Below are positions 37,105-46,526 of a stretch of 64,000 nucleotides of DNA, in pieces. The stretch is taken from the NCBI GenBank assembly GCA_023387735.1, contig JAEWHP010000002.1, positions 186,001 through 250,000 on the forward strand. The letters are read 5' to 3'. Each line of letters begins with the position of its first letter. Position 1 is the stretch's first letter. The position numbers and the translations under genes are program-made. Below the pieces are notes generated by a model that was given only the letters and a program-made list of their open reading frames with translations, searched no databases and had not been told where the DNA came from. The stretch is from Pseudomonadota bacterium (GTDB lineage: Bacteria; Pseudomonadota; Alphaproteobacteria; Rhizobiales; Xanthobacteraceae).

Positions 37105-38205
37105 ATGGAAATCGGATATTTCACGATGCCGTCCCATCCGCCGGAATGCGGGTTGAAGGAGGGCCACGACTGGGACTTGCAGACGCTGCGCTGGCTCGAC
37201 GAACTCGGCTACCAGGAAGCCTGGATCGGCGAGCACCACACCGCTCCATGGGAGCCGCACCCTTCGCCTGACCTGATCCTCGCGCAGGCGTTCCTGCAGA
37301 CCAAAAACATCCGCCTCGGCCCCGGCGGCTTCCTGCTGCCCTATCACCACCCCGCCGAACTCGCGAATCGCGTCGCCATGCTCGACCATCTCTCCGGCGG
37401 GCGATTGAATTTCGGCGTCGCTGCTTCGGGCCTGCCGAGCGACTGGGCGATGTTCAATGTCGACGGCATGTCCGGCCAGAACCGCGACATGACGCGCGAG
37501 GCGCTGGAGATCATCCTAAAAATGTGGACCGAGGACGCGCCGTGGTCCTACAAGGGCAAGTACTGGACGGTGAACAAGCCGGACGTGATGTTCGACTTCC
37601 TCAAGCCCCATCTCAAGCCGGTACAGGCGCCGCATCCGCCGATCGGCGTCGCCGGCCTCTCCAAGGGCTCCGACACGCTCAAGCTCGCGGGCGAGCGGGG
37701 CTACATCCCGATGAGCCTCAACCTCAACCCGGCCTATGTCGGCAGCCACTGGGAGTCGGTCGAGATCGGCGCGGCCAAAACCGGCCGCAAGCCGAACCGC
37801 AGCGACTGGCGCATGGTGCGCGAGGTGTTCGTCGCCGATACCGACGAGGAGGCGTGGCGGCTTTCGGTCGGCGACATGATGGGCCGGATGATGACGGAGT
37901 ACTTCCTGCCGCTGCTCGGCCATTTCGGCTTCAAGGACTACCTCAAGGCTTCGCCCGACGTGCCGGACTCCGACGTGACGGCGGAATATTGCGCGCGGAA
38001 CAACTGGATCGTGGGGTCGCCGGCGACGGTTACGGAGAAAATCGAAAAGATCTACCACGAGGTCGGCGGCTTCGGCACGCTGCTGGTGTTCGGCTTCGAC
38101 TACAAGCACAAGCCGGAGGCCTGGCATAACTCGCTGCGGCTATTGAAGCAGGAAGTGATGCCGCGGCTGAAGCATCTCGACGCCGGTTTGATCAAGGCGG
38201 CGTGA
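37105..38205 (+). CDS. LLM class flavin-dependent oxidoreductase (luciferase-like monooxygenase)
   Basis: The 366-residue enzyme has the bacterial-luciferase TIM-barrel fold: MEIGYFTMPSHPPE, YQEAWIGEHHTAPWEPHPSP, LLPYHHPAELANRVAMLDHL and SGGRLNFGVAASGLPSDW. Such enzymes oxidise small organic molecules with FMNH2; the substrate cannot be inferred. An AGCGAGGA ribosome-binding site precedes the ATG. Palindromic repeats flank the gene on both sides. Confidence 0.92.
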   Translation: MEIGYFTMPSHPPECGLKEGHDWDLQTLRWLDELGYQEAWIGEHHTAPWEPHPSPDLILAQAFLQTKNIRLGPGGFLLPYHHPAELANRVAMLDHLSGGRLNFGVAASGLPSDWAMFNVDGMSGQNRDMTREALEIILKMWTEDAPWSYKGKYWTVNKPDVMFDFLKPHLKPVQAPHPPIGVAGLSKGSDTLKLAGERGYIPMSLNLNPAYVGSHWESVEIGAAKTGRKPNRSDWRMVREVFVADTDEEAWRLSVGDMMGRMMTEYFLPLLGHFGFKDYLKASPDVPDSDVTAEYCARNNWIVGSPATVTEKIEKIYHEVGGFGTLLVFGFDYKHKPEAWHNSLRLLKQEVMPRLKHLDAGLIKAA

Positions 38206-38215
38206 GGCAATGCAC

Positions 38216-38294
38216 GTCATTCCGGGCCGATGCGTCAGCATCGAACCCGGAATCTCGAGGTTCCGGGTTCGCACTTCGTGCGCCCCGGAACGAC
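38216..38294. repeat. CATTCCGGGGCGATGCG-type palindromic repeat, copy 4
   Basis: A slightly diverged copy (GTCATTCCGGGCCGATGCG to GCCCCGGAACGAC) between convergent genes; the central palindrome reads CTCGAGGTTCCGGG. Confidence 0.9.
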
Positions 38295-38312
38295 TCGATA
38301 GTTTTGTCCCCC

Positions 38313-39437
38313 TCAATTCGCCTTCGCCACCGGTGCCACCGGCCGCACCTGCCAGAAGCGGATCAGGCGGCGGGCGTTCTCTAACGTCAGTTTGGCGTAT
38401 TGCGCCTTCGCTCGCGCCAGTTCATCCCGGGCCATGGTGCCGGAGGCGAAGCGGCTGTCGAGGATGGCGGCGACCGTTTCCCATTTCAGGCCGGCGACGC
38501 GGCACGGAATCAGCACGCCGTCGTCGCGCAGGCTCTGCATGACCGGGCGGATCACCTCGATGCTGGAAGCGGACAGTTCGGCAAGCGCTGCGATCGTCTC
38601 GGGGTATTTTCGTTCCCTGGCAAAGCCAAGCAGCTCCGCCTCGGTGAGCTTGCCATGTTTGGCGAGCGAGGCGACGAAGCGGGCGGCGGCGGTGAAATCG
38701 CGGCTGCGCGACATTTCGCGGTGGGCGCCGGCGGCGGCGGCTGCGATCGCATCGCGGATCGTCTCGAACATGTGCGGCGGCGCGCGCGACAACAGCCGCT
38801 CGCGAACGGCGTCGGTCGCGCTGCGCAGCAATTGCTGCCGCAGATCAACCGGCAGGTCGACGCGGATGCCGGTCTCGACCGCCAGCGCCGGATCGGTCTC
38901 GGCCTGCTTCAGCACGATGGCGTAGCCGGCCGCCGACATCTTGGCGCCGGGATTTCCGACCAGCCGCAGGCTGACGGAGGGATAATACCGCTTCAGCAGC
39001 GCGTCGGTGACGACCTCGTTCAGCCACCAGCGGCCGGAGATCGCGAGCAGATGCTGCTCGCCTTTGGTCTCCGCGAGTTCGACCAGGTCTTCCGGCGTCA
39101 GCCGCGCGGATTCCGTCAGCACCGGTCGCGCGATCGTGATCTCGTCATGCCGCGCCAGCCGTCGGATCACGCCCCGTGGCGCCTGCTTGACGGAGGCAAG
39201 CTGGGTGCTCATTTCGGCGAGCGCGATGCGGGCGGAGACATCGGCCAGCGCGCGGATCTCGATGGTCTTGATCAGCCGCTCCAGCACGTCGCCGAACAAC
39301 TCGATCTGCTCGCCGCTGTAGCCATCGGCCTGCGCCAGGAACAGGTCCGTGACCCGCCTGACGGTTTCGAGGTGCTTGTCGGCGGAGGCGGCCTTGATGG
39401 CGGCCTCGACCTCATCGGAGATCGATCGTTCGAGCAT
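38313..39437 (-). CDS. DUF2336 domain-containing protein
   Basis: This 374-residue, mainly helical protein is without signal peptide or membrane segments. It matches the DUF2336 type found in alphaproteobacteria: N-terminal ISDEVEAAIKAASADKHLET, the repeat-like SARIALAEMSTQLAS and RPVLTESARLTPEDLVELAE, and a long alanine-rich helical C-terminal half. Function unknown; the arrangement suggests a HEAT-like scaffold. It is transcribed alone. Confidence 0.85.
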   Translation of the reverse strand: MLERSISDEVEAAIKAASADKHLETVRRVTDLFLAQADGYSGEQIELFGDVLERLIKTIEIRALADVSARIALAEMSTQLASVKQAPRGVIRRLARHDEITIARPVLTESARLTPEDLVELAETKGEQHLLAISGRWWLNEVVTDALLKRYYPSVSLRLVGNPGAKMSAAGYAIVLKQAETDPALAVETGIRVDLPVDLRQQLLRSATDAVRERLLSRAPPHMFETIRDAIAAAAAGAHREMSRSRDFTAAARFVASLAKHGKLTEAELLGFARERKYPETIAALAELSASSIEVIRPVMQSLRDDGVLIPCRVAGLKWETVAAILDSRFASGTMARDELARAKAQYAKLTLENARRLIRFWQVRPVAPVAKAN

Positions 39438-39570
39438 CGCTCATCCTGAGCGTTGGAGCCGGTTCTGGCAGGTGGACGAGGATAGGAAGCAGAGTTGAAC
39501 GATGGGTAAACCATTGGGGTCGCGAGGAGCGGGAAGGGACCGTAGGAATGCGGAGTGAGGGCCCTGCGCA

Positions 39571-39695
39571 CCGTCGTCCCGGCGAAGGCCGGGACCCATA
39601 ACCACCGGCCTTCGTTGTTGGAATGAGGCCATCTGCCATCTCGCCCAGACAGTCTCTGCCGCGGCGTATGGGTCCCGGCCTTCGCCGGGACGACG
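39571..39695. repeat. GTCGTCCCGGCGAAGGCCGGGA-type inverted repeat, copy 2
   Basis: Left arm CCGTCGTCCCGGCGAAGGCC and right arm GGCCTTCGCCGGGACGACG, with GGGACCCATA and TATGGGTCCC inside them. It fills the middle of the 369-base gap between the divergent DUF2336 and monooxygenase genes; nothing else is seen there. Confidence 0.9.
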
Positions 39696-39806
39696 TGTGG
39701 GACGCGTTCCGCGCATGCCGCCTTGCAGATGCGTTCGGACCGTTGTGATCGGACGAAAGCTGCGCTCTGATGGCCGATAACGACGAAACCTTGGGGAAAC
39801 GCCGCC

Positions 39807-41576
39807 ATGCTGGACCGACCGGGAGTGCCGCTCGCCGACGCACTCCGTGATACTACGGAGCGCTGGATCGAGGCGTTCGACGCGGCGCTCGCACGTCGCT
39901 CGGCGGCGGAACTGTCGGCGCTTTTTGTCGCAGACAGCCACTGGCGAAATCTTTTTGGCATCTCCTGGAATTTCGTAACCTTCAGCGGCAACGCAACCGT
40001 CGTGACGGAATTGCTGGCACGGGCTGCGGAAGCGCGCGCGGCAAATTTCCGGATCGATCATGCCGCGCTCGCGCCGCGCAACGGCATGGTCGGCGGCCGT
40101 GACGTGATCGAGGCGATCTTTACCTTCGACACCGTCAACGGCCCGGGCTACGGCGCCATGCGGCTTGCGCCCCAGCCGGACGGGACGGCAAAAGCCTGGA
40201 CGATTTCCACCTCACTCGATTTCGACTCCATTTGCGCGGCGCGCGCCAGCGGCGTCGCCGAATCCACCACCCGCGATTTCGCCGGCCCCGACTGGCTCGA
40301 AGCGCGGCAGGCGGAGGGCGCTTACGACAGCCGCGATCCCGACGTGCTGATCGTCGGCGGTGGTCACGCCGGAATCTCGGTCGCCGTCGAAGCCAAACGC
40401 ATCGGCCTCACGGCGCTGGTGATCGACCGCGAGGAGCGCATCGGCGACAACTGGCGCCTGCGCTACCGCGGGCTCAAGCTGCACAACAAGACGCCGGTCA
40501 ATCACCTGCGCTATCTGCCGTTCCCGGCGACGTTTCCGGAGTACATCCCGAAGGACAAGATCGCAAACTGGCTGGAGAGCTATGTCGACATCATGGAAGT
40601 CGACTTCTGGACGCGCACCGCGTTCGAGGGCGCTGACTACGACGACGCATCGCAGCGCTGGACCGCGCGGTTGACGCGTGAAGGCACGAGCCGCACGCTT
40701 CGCCCGAAACACATCGTGCTCGCGACCAGCGTCAGCGGCACGCCGAACATCCCGCACATCGAAGGCATCGAGGGCTTCAAGGGCGAGGTGCTGCATTCCA
40801 GCCGCTTCAAGGCGGGCGCGCAGTGGCGCGGACGTCCGGTGATGGTGTTCGGCACCGGCACCAGCGCGCATGACATCTGCCAGGAACTGCAGGCCGCGGG
40901 CGCCGACGTCACCATGATCCAGCGCAGCCCGACCATGGTCGTCAATGTCGAGACGGCGCAGCTTTACGACAAAACCTATCTCGGTGACGGCCCGCCCATT
41001 GCGAGCCGTGACATCCTCAATTCCGGCGTGCCGCTGCCGGTCATGAAGCTTGCGCACAAGCTCGTCACCGACGAGGTGAAGCGGCTCGACGCGCCGCTCT
41101 TGAGCCGGCTCGAGGCCGCCGGCTTCCGCCTCGAATACGGCGAGGACGGCACCGGCTGGCCGCTGAAATTCCGCACCCGCGGCGGCGGCTATTATTTCAA
41201 CGTCGGCGCCTCCGAGCTGATCGCCGACGGCAGGATCAGGCTCCTGCAGGCGGCCGACATCGCGGCCTATGAGACCAGCGGCGTGAAGCTGCGCGACGGC
41301 ACCACGCGCAAGGCCGATCTGTTCGTGCTCGCCACCGGCTACAAGGGCCCCGATCATCTGCTCACGCAATTGTTCGGTGAGGATGTTGCGAAGCGCGTCG
41401 GGCGCGTGTGGGGATTCGACGAGGTGACATCCGAGCTCCGCAACATGTGGACGCGAACGCCGCAGCCAGGCCTGTGGTTCGTCGGCGGCGCATTCTCGCA
41501 GGCGAGAATCTACTCCCGCTACATCGCGCTGCAGATCGACGCGATCGAGGCAGGGCGGCTGGCGAAGGCGGGGTGA
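39807..41576 (+). CDS. Flavin-containing monooxygenase with N-terminal NTF2-like domain
   Basis: The 589 residues form two parts. Residues about 10-150 look like an NTF2/SnoaL-type cone (TTERWIEAFDAALARRSAAELSALF, HWRNLFGISW). Residues about 178-585 are an FAD/NAD(P) oxidoreductase with dinucleotide-binding loops DVLIVGGGHAGISVAVEA and MVFGTGTSAHDICQEL, and the flavin monooxygenase fingerprint FKGEVLHSSRF. Likely an FMO or Baeyer-Villiger-type oxygenase. Substrate unknown. Confidence 0.88.
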   Translation: MLDRPGVPLADALRDTTERWIEAFDAALARRSAAELSALFVADSHWRNLFGISWNFVTFSGNATVVTELLARAAEARAANFRIDHAALAPRNGMVGGRDVIEAIFTFDTVNGPGYGAMRLAPQPDGTAKAWTISTSLDFDSICAARASGVAESTTRDFAGPDWLEARQAEGAYDSRDPDVLIVGGGHAGISVAVEAKRIGLTALVIDREERIGDNWRLRYRGLKLHNKTPVNHLRYLPFPATFPEYIPKDKIANWLESYVDIMEVDFWTRTAFEGADYDDASQRWTARLTREGTSRTLRPKHIVLATSVSGTPNIPHIEGIEGFKGEVLHSSRFKAGAQWRGRPVMVFGTGTSAHDICQELQAAGADVTMIQRSPTMVVNVETAQLYDKTYLGDGPPIASRDILNSGVPLPVMKLAHKLVTDEVKRLDAPLLSRLEAAGFRLEYGEDGTGWPLKFRTRGGGYYFNVGASELIADGRIRLLQAADIAAYETSGVKLRDGTTRKADLFVLATGYKGPDHLLTQLFGEDVAKRVGRVWGFDEVTSELRNMWTRTPQPGLWFVGGAFSQARIYSRYIALQIDAIEAGRLAKAG

Positions 41577-42383
41577 GGGGGCAGTCATTCACGGCTCACC
41601 AACGCCGTCATGGCCGGGTCAAGCCCGGGCATGACGGAGCAAATACAAACTCCGCTGTCGTCGCGCGGCTTGACCGGGCGATCCAGTACGCCGTGGCTTA
41701 TCGGTTCAATCATGGCGGCCTCTGGAATACTGGATCACCCGGTCAAGCCGGGTGACGACAAGTGAGTATGGGTCCGCGTTCTCGCGGCGCGTTTCGCCCG
41801 AGCTTTGCTCATCCTTCGCGCCCGAAAAATCAGGAGGGCGCAGGGAATGCCGGGTGCTTGCTGCACCCGCGGTCTCGTGTGCAATAGTGCGCGAGAAGAA
41901 GCGCACACGAGCATACAGGTACAGTCGGAGCATTCCGGCATTCCCTGCGCAGTGGTTTTACGGCTTATGCCGTGCTCTCCCTGGAGACGAATTCCTCTTG
42001 CCTCCATCGCCGCCGGATTGAAGGCCGAACAAATCCCGGTAGGGCTTTGTCAACCTCCGGCGGCTTGACGCCAGCCACGGGCGCCAGGACCACACGGTTT
42101 TGCCGTCCGCAGTAACGCCTTCGTCTGGCGCGCGCTGTTCGCTCACGGAAAGCTCCGCCCTGCAGACACCTCGCGCGCCGGGCATTGCCGCGGCCACCGC
42201 ATCCCGCACCTACGTCCGTGACGATCGCGATACGCCCCTCCAGTGGGACGGGATGGCGGGAATTTTACTTTTGATTTGCCCGACGGGTTAAGCGGAATAT
42301 TTTTCGCGCGAGGGCTGGACGGATCAACCGTGTCCGATGTGGAAGTGATTTGCCCGTCGGGCAGTCACACTCCCCGCTCTCTC
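41577..42383. repeat. Composite repeat-rich non-coding region with nested hairpins
   Basis: About 0.8 kb with no credible gene. In order: a hairpin CCGTCATGGCCGGG/CCCGGGCATGACGG (about 41607-41638); inverted arms CGGCTTGACCGGGCGATCCA and TGGATCACCCGGTCAAGCCG (about 41668-41751); a nested stem structure at 41838-41950; and two TGATTTGCCCGACGGG-like boxes (about 42273 and 42346), the second reading GCCCGTCGGG. Open frames here have no gene-like features. I associate parts of this sequence with high-copy repeats of Bradyrhizobium genomes, from recall only. Confidence 0.75.
41838..41950. ncRNA. Candidate structured element: 16-bp outer stem with two inner hairpins
   Basis: GCGCAGGGAATGCCGG (41838-41853) and its exact reverse complement (41935-41950) enclose a 7-bp hairpin CGGGTGC/GCACCCG (41851-41869, overlapping the outer arm by three bases) and a 9-bp hairpin CTCGTGTGC/GCACACGAG (41874-41911). 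Such a nested, branched fold is unusual for a simple REP. Whether it is transcribed, and from which strand, is unknown, so the RNA label is tentative. Confidence 0.35.
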
Positions 42384-42490
42384 CGTCATTCCGGGGCGTG
42401 CGAAGCACGAACCCGGAATCCATTTAACGGCAGCACGTGTAGCTCGATGGATTCCGGGTTCGCGCCAAGAGGCGCGCCCCGGAATGACGG
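42384..42490. repeat. CATTCCGGGGCG-type palindromic repeat, copy 5 (long variant)
   Basis: CGTCATTCCGGGGCGTGCGAAG to GCGCCCCGGAATGACGG. The centre differs from the other copies: CCCGGAATCCATTTAACGGC and GATGGATTCCGGG replace the CTCGAG palindrome. It ends just before the DUF2235 stop. Confidence 0.85.
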
Positions 42491-42507
42491 CGGAGAGAAC
42501 GTTGTTC

Positions 42508-43800
42508 CTACGCCTCGTCTTCCGCCTCCTCCGCGCTCGCGCTTTGCCCCGGCGGCGTCGGCATCGGGAACGCCTCATACGCCGTCGGCATGTTCACCGG
42601 CCGGTAGCCCGGCATCGCGTTCATGCGGTCGATGACGGACTGGTGAATGATCGCGCCTTCCGGGATCAGCCGCGGCTCGGCGTCCGGGATGTAGTAGCCG
42701 AAATGCGTTTGCCGCGCCGGCCACTCCTTGTACTTCGCGCGCTTCGGCAGGTACTCCAGCAGCCACCACGCGCCCGTCAGCGAATTGTGCAGATCGCCCT
42801 CGACATCGGGCTTCACGTACGAGAACGGGCTGCTCTTGCGCTGGATGCCCCAGGCGAGCTGGTTGATGTTCGCCGTGGTGAAATTCAACCCGGATTTCGC
42901 GGCCTCGTCGATCATCCAGAGCAGCGGATATTTCGAAAGCCCGCTTTCCTTTTCGGGATAGCCGCCGCCGATATCGGCATGCACGCCGGCGAACCACACC
43001 TGCAGGATATCCTGCGGCGCGGCGTTCACCTCGTTGAAGCGGACGGGTTTGTACGTCTGCGGCTGGTGCCACTTCTTCAGGCGGAACATGCAGCGCTTCT
43101 CGTCGATCGAGATCGCCTGGCGGAACGTCTGCACGCTCGGGTTCTGCAGCGTCCAGGCCAGTTCTTCCAGGCTCGGCCAGTAGAGCCGATCCGGCCGCGG
43201 CACGATCACGCTCGCGACCGTGTCCCAGACGCCGACGAAGCGGATGGTGGGCCAGCGCGACGAGGTGATGCGCGCGAACTGCGCGGCGTTGTCGAACGGC
43301 GAGAGCGGCAACTCGTCCTCGGCCTTTGCCGCATCCGTGATCGTCTTCAGCCTGGCGCGCAGTTTCGGCGCCTCGTCGGAGGAGAACTGCTTGTAGGCGA
43401 TCAGGCCGGAGCCCGCGAGATTGACCTGCTCTGATGTAATCAGCCCGATCTTGTGGATCAGCCCCGCCAGCACCCGCACGGTATAGGCGCCGCGGGAGAA
43501 GCCGAACAGATAGATCTGGTCGTCCTTCTGCCAGTGCTGGGCCAGGAAGGCATAGGCCGCGAGCACGTTGTCATCGAGCCCATAGCCGGTGGCCAGCCCG
43601 AGGATGGCGTTGAAATCCTGGCGCAGCTTGTGCCACGGATCCGGCCGCGCCAGCGTGCCGACCCCCGGATCGTAATAGACGAGCTGCCGCGGCGATGTCC
43701 GCTCCGTCTTGCGCAGGCAGCGATAGAGCTTGAGGACGTTGGAGATGTTCTCGGAGATCTCGTTGCCGGTGCCGTCGCAGCAGATGATGATGTTGCGCAT
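42508..43800 (-). CDS. DUF2235 domain-containing protein (alpha/beta hydrolase, Tle1-like)
   Basis: This 430-residue predicted hydrolase begins MRNIIICCDGTGNEISENIS, the usual DUF2235 opening. The nucleophile elbow GFSRGAYTVR and downstream GVWDTVASV and VWFAGVHADIGGGYP fit the family, which includes type VI secretion phospholipases (Tle1). No VgrG, PAAR or immunity gene is nearby, so secretion is not supported. The frame extends 37 codons upstream, but the conserved start is at 43800. A fragment of a second DUF2235 gene survives at 47846-47913. Base composition is like the core genome, unlike hamAB. Confidence 0.88.
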   Translation of the reverse strand: MRNIIICCDGTGNEISENISNVLKLYRCLRKTERTSPRQLVYYDPGVGTLARPDPWHKLRQDFNAILGLATGYGLDDNVLAAYAFLAQHWQKDDQIYLFGFSRGAYTVRVLAGLIHKIGLITSEQVNLAGSGLIAYKQFSSDEAPKLRARLKTITDAAKAEDELPLSPFDNAAQFARITSSRWPTIRFVGVWDTVASVIVPRPDRLYWPSLEELAWTLQNPSVQTFRQAISIDEKRCMFRLKKWHQPQTYKPVRFNEVNAAPQDILQVWFAGVHADIGGGYPEKESGLSKYPLLWMIDEAAKSGLNFTTANINQLAWGIQRKSSPFSYVKPDVEGDLHNSLTGAWWLLEYLPKRAKYKEWPARQTHFGYYIPDAEPRLIPEGAIIHQSVIDRMNAMPGYRPVNMPTAYEAFPMPTPPGQSASAEEAEDEA

Positions 43801-43961
43801 GGGGAAGTCGCCGGGGAGGGTGATACTACCCGAGCGAGTATAGCGTAGTTTTGGGACTTTGGATGACAGCGCAAGCGCCGGTGGAGGGTCCTCCACCACC
43901 TTTAATCGCACTACACCTTAATAAGGCTCTTCTAGGCAATCCGCCCGATAGGAATTGGCGG

Positions 43962-46526
43962 CTAGGAGGTTTGCAAAACTCGACCAATCTCGGCAATCAA
44001 ATAAGGCGAAAGGTTCGTTGATTGAACGGGTAAGCGCTGAAGGAACGCTCGCGCGGCTGCTGCGTCCATTTCCTTGTTTGCGGTCAGACCCGCCAGCACA
44101 TTAGCAGTATGACGCGAAAGGCCGATGCTCATCAGATGGATCATAGTTTGAGACGCTGCACCTAATTCCAAATATAGCGTTAGAGCAGGTATTTTCGATA
44201 CGCGTTCGACATGCTTAGCGTCGACAAGTGCTTGCTTTAGGACTGCAAGATAGCACCCGAGCAAATTGACATATCTGAAACGCAAATCGCTTTCTACGGC
44301 TGTCAATATTTCCCTTATGACAGTGCTGTTGCTCCGTGATCTTCCTTGTCTTTTGTGATATTTTATTGCTTCGTCAATGATCAGCGGCAGTGGTTCCCCG
44401 CGCATCCAGCGGAGCGCGAGCGGCGCCCAGTAAAGGTGATGATTGCCTGGCTTAAGCTCAAGATATCGGTGAACTCTGGCAAATATCGGCCGAAGCTTAT
44501 CTAACGCTTCTTTGAACGAAGCGCTGGGATGTACCGGTATCAAGTAGTCCGGTCCTTCCTCTTTTATTTTTTTGACCATGTAGTGATAGAGATCTTGCTG
44601 GCGAAACCCGGATATCTGCGGACTGGCATCCAAGGTAGTAACGTCAACCTTGATCTGCGCGTTTGCCTTCTCTAAAGCAGACGTAATCCTTGCGCGATTG
44701 TCTGGTGACAGAGTCGGTAGTCGATCAAGCGTCTCATCCAGTTGCCCATGCCGCAGGTCGCGCAGCAATTTGGAGAAGGCTGCTTCGAGCGTCGGCTTCA
44801 GGCCCGACGGCTCGCTATCATTGCTGACAAACTCAACTAGATCCGCAACTGTTTCGACAAGTGTCGCCTCCAGAGAAGGCGTTACCGGTTCGTCTTTCTG
44901 GCCAGCTAAGGGAGCGGAGTCCCAAGTTGGATAGTCAATTAGGAACACATTGCCTTGGAAGTCTTTGCCTAACCGTCCAGCTCGTCCTGCCAAGTTCCAG
45001 AAATCTACGGGATCGATCGGATTATCGATTCCTTTGTGGGGGTTTTGCATAAAGACATTCCGCGCGGGCAAATTTACTCCCTGCAGCAGCGTGCTAGTGC
45101 AAACAATGTAATCCAGATGCCCGCTAGCGAATGCGGTTTCGACAGCGCTGCGCAACAAGGCGGGAATCCGACCGTAATGGAATCCAACACCACCAAGGAC
45201 GGTATCGGCCAACACGTAGGTTTGATGAACAGCTTCCTTTGCGAAGAGGCTTAAGTCCAATCTAGCCTTCTGTGTTGTCGCATTGATATGTGTAGCCTTT
45301 AAAGCCCCAGCGTCAGTATCACTCCCCAAATCTTTTATTTTGTATGCGATATCCTCGCATTGCGCTGGTCCTGCTGCATAGATCAAACTTTGGGATCCGG
45401 CGCCCAACGCCCAACTCGCGTAGATCATTCTATCGAGCGAATTATACAGAGGAATCGCGGTTTCCAGTTCGTCGAAGCCAAACTCGTCAGCATCTTGCCA
45501 TAGGGCTATCGAGAGCTTCTTATTGTTCAGTGCGTCGCCGTTGACGAATATGATGTTTTGGGCAACGGGAGAATCGGTTGTCTTCACGACCTCAACGTTG
45601 GAATTGCCGACCACTGCCCCAAATACTGAAGGATCGCGGACTTGAGGAGATGAAAATAGGAACTGAGTTTTTGTATTCCGTCGTTGGAGGTCTTGAAGGA
45701 CAGAGTGAAGCACTATTCCTCGAGATCCTTCTCCTATGAGATGCGCTTCATCGATGATAGCGATATCAAATTTGAGTTCTGGCGCAGCATAGAAGAGCAC
45801 CTGCAATCGCTCTGGTGTCAAAACATAGATGGGAGTTCCTTTGGAAGTTGTTGTGGGAGGAACAGGAATTGTAGCAATTCCGTAGGATTGCTCGGCGCCC
45901 GAAGCGCGAAGGTCGCTTGCCACTTGGCTGATTAATGCGCGACTGGGAACTAGGTACACGATATTGCTGGCCGGTTTCTGCCGTTTGGTTTGTTCAATGT
46001 AAGTCAAAAAGACGAATGATTTTCCAGCGGAGGTCGGGGCCGATAACGCCAACGATGCTCCGGATGAGACTGTGTCCCAAACGGTCTTTTGCATTTCAGT
46101 GAGGACTGTCCGCCTGTCTCCTACTACGACCGTATTTCGAGATTGGCGGCCAACAATCTCAAAGAAAACTGAGGGAGTAATGGTTCGTGGTTCAGGTGCG
46201 TCGCCAAACGCAAACTTAATTGCTGGGTAGTTGCCGAGCCGTGCTAACGTCAAGCGTGCAGCCTCTGCAATGCCGCCCAATTTCTCCCGATGTAGAAGTG
46301 AGCCAACGCTGATGCGATAAGCGAGTTGACGCCAATCAGGCTTTGAAGATTGGGCAAAGAGTGCCGCGCTTTGCATGAGACGGCGAAGCGCCTCATCGTC
46401 CAAAGAGGCATTTGCAGAAAGCGCCACTACGTCTGACGAGATCGACTGTTGCACGATGGCGCGATAATCCAGCTCAAATTGTGGGTTGCTGCTTATGCGT
46501 TCGCAGGCGGCATCTATTAGGCTCAT
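43962..46526 (-). CDS. hamB: Hachiman anti-phage system helicase HamB
   Basis: The 854-residue Ski2-like superfamily 2 helicase has Walker A APTSAGKS (163-170), DEAH box (259-262, IIDEAHLIGEG), the motif IV-V region GVGFHYGRIP and TSTLLQGVNLPA (477-488) and motif VI NLAGRAGRLG (511-520). A helical C-terminal region of about 300 residues follows. Its start overlaps the hamA stop (ATGA), so the two are coupled. Helicase plus DUF1837 nuclease is the defining pair of Hachiman and of the E. coli AbpAB phage-abortive system. Codon use is AT-richer than neighbouring genes, which suggests transfer. Confidence 0.9.
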   Translation of the reverse strand: MSLIDAACERISSNPQFELDYRAIVQQSISSDVVALSANASLDDEALRRLMQSAALFAQSSKPDWRQLAYRISVGSLLHREKLGGIAEAARLTLARLGNYPAIKFAFGDAPEPRTITPSVFFEIVGRQSRNTVVVGDRRTVLTEMQKTVWDTVSSGASLALSAPTSAGKSFVFLTYIEQTKRQKPASNIVYLVPSRALISQVASDLRASGAEQSYGIATIPVPPTTTSKGTPIYVLTPERLQVLFYAAPELKFDIAIIDEAHLIGEGSRGIVLHSVLQDLQRRNTKTQFLFSSPQVRDPSVFGAVVGNSNVEVVKTTDSPVAQNIIFVNGDALNNKKLSIALWQDADEFGFDELETAIPLYNSLDRMIYASWALGAGSQSLIYAAGPAQCEDIAYKIKDLGSDTDAGALKATHINATTQKARLDLSLFAKEAVHQTYVLADTVLGGVGFHYGRIPALLRSAVETAFASGHLDYIVCTSTLLQGVNLPARNVFMQNPHKGIDNPIDPVDFWNLAGRAGRLGKDFQGNVFLIDYPTWDSAPLAGQKDEPVTPSLEATLVETVADLVEFVSNDSEPSGLKPTLEAAFSKLLRDLRHGQLDETLDRLPTLSPDNRARITSALEKANAQIKVDVTTLDASPQISGFRQQDLYHYMVKKIKEEGPDYLIPVHPSASFKEALDKLRPIFARVHRYLELKPGNHHLYWAPLALRWMRGEPLPLIIDEAIKYHKRQGRSRSNSTVIREILTAVESDLRFRYVNLLGCYLAVLKQALVDAKHVERVSKIPALTLYLELGAASQTMIHLMSIGLSRHTANVLAGLTANKEMDAAAARAFLQRLPVQSTNLSPYLIAEIGRVLQTS

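Noticed and set aside
41735..42291. Small open frames in the repeat region (60-90 codons, both strands)
   Set aside because: They run through inverted repeats, encode Cys/Arg-rich sequences without domains, and overlap each other; treated as repeat sequence, not genes.
42508..43800. Type VI secretion effector locus
   Set aside because: DUF2235 can be a secreted lipase, but no VgrG, Hcp, PAAR or adaptor gene is present in the window.
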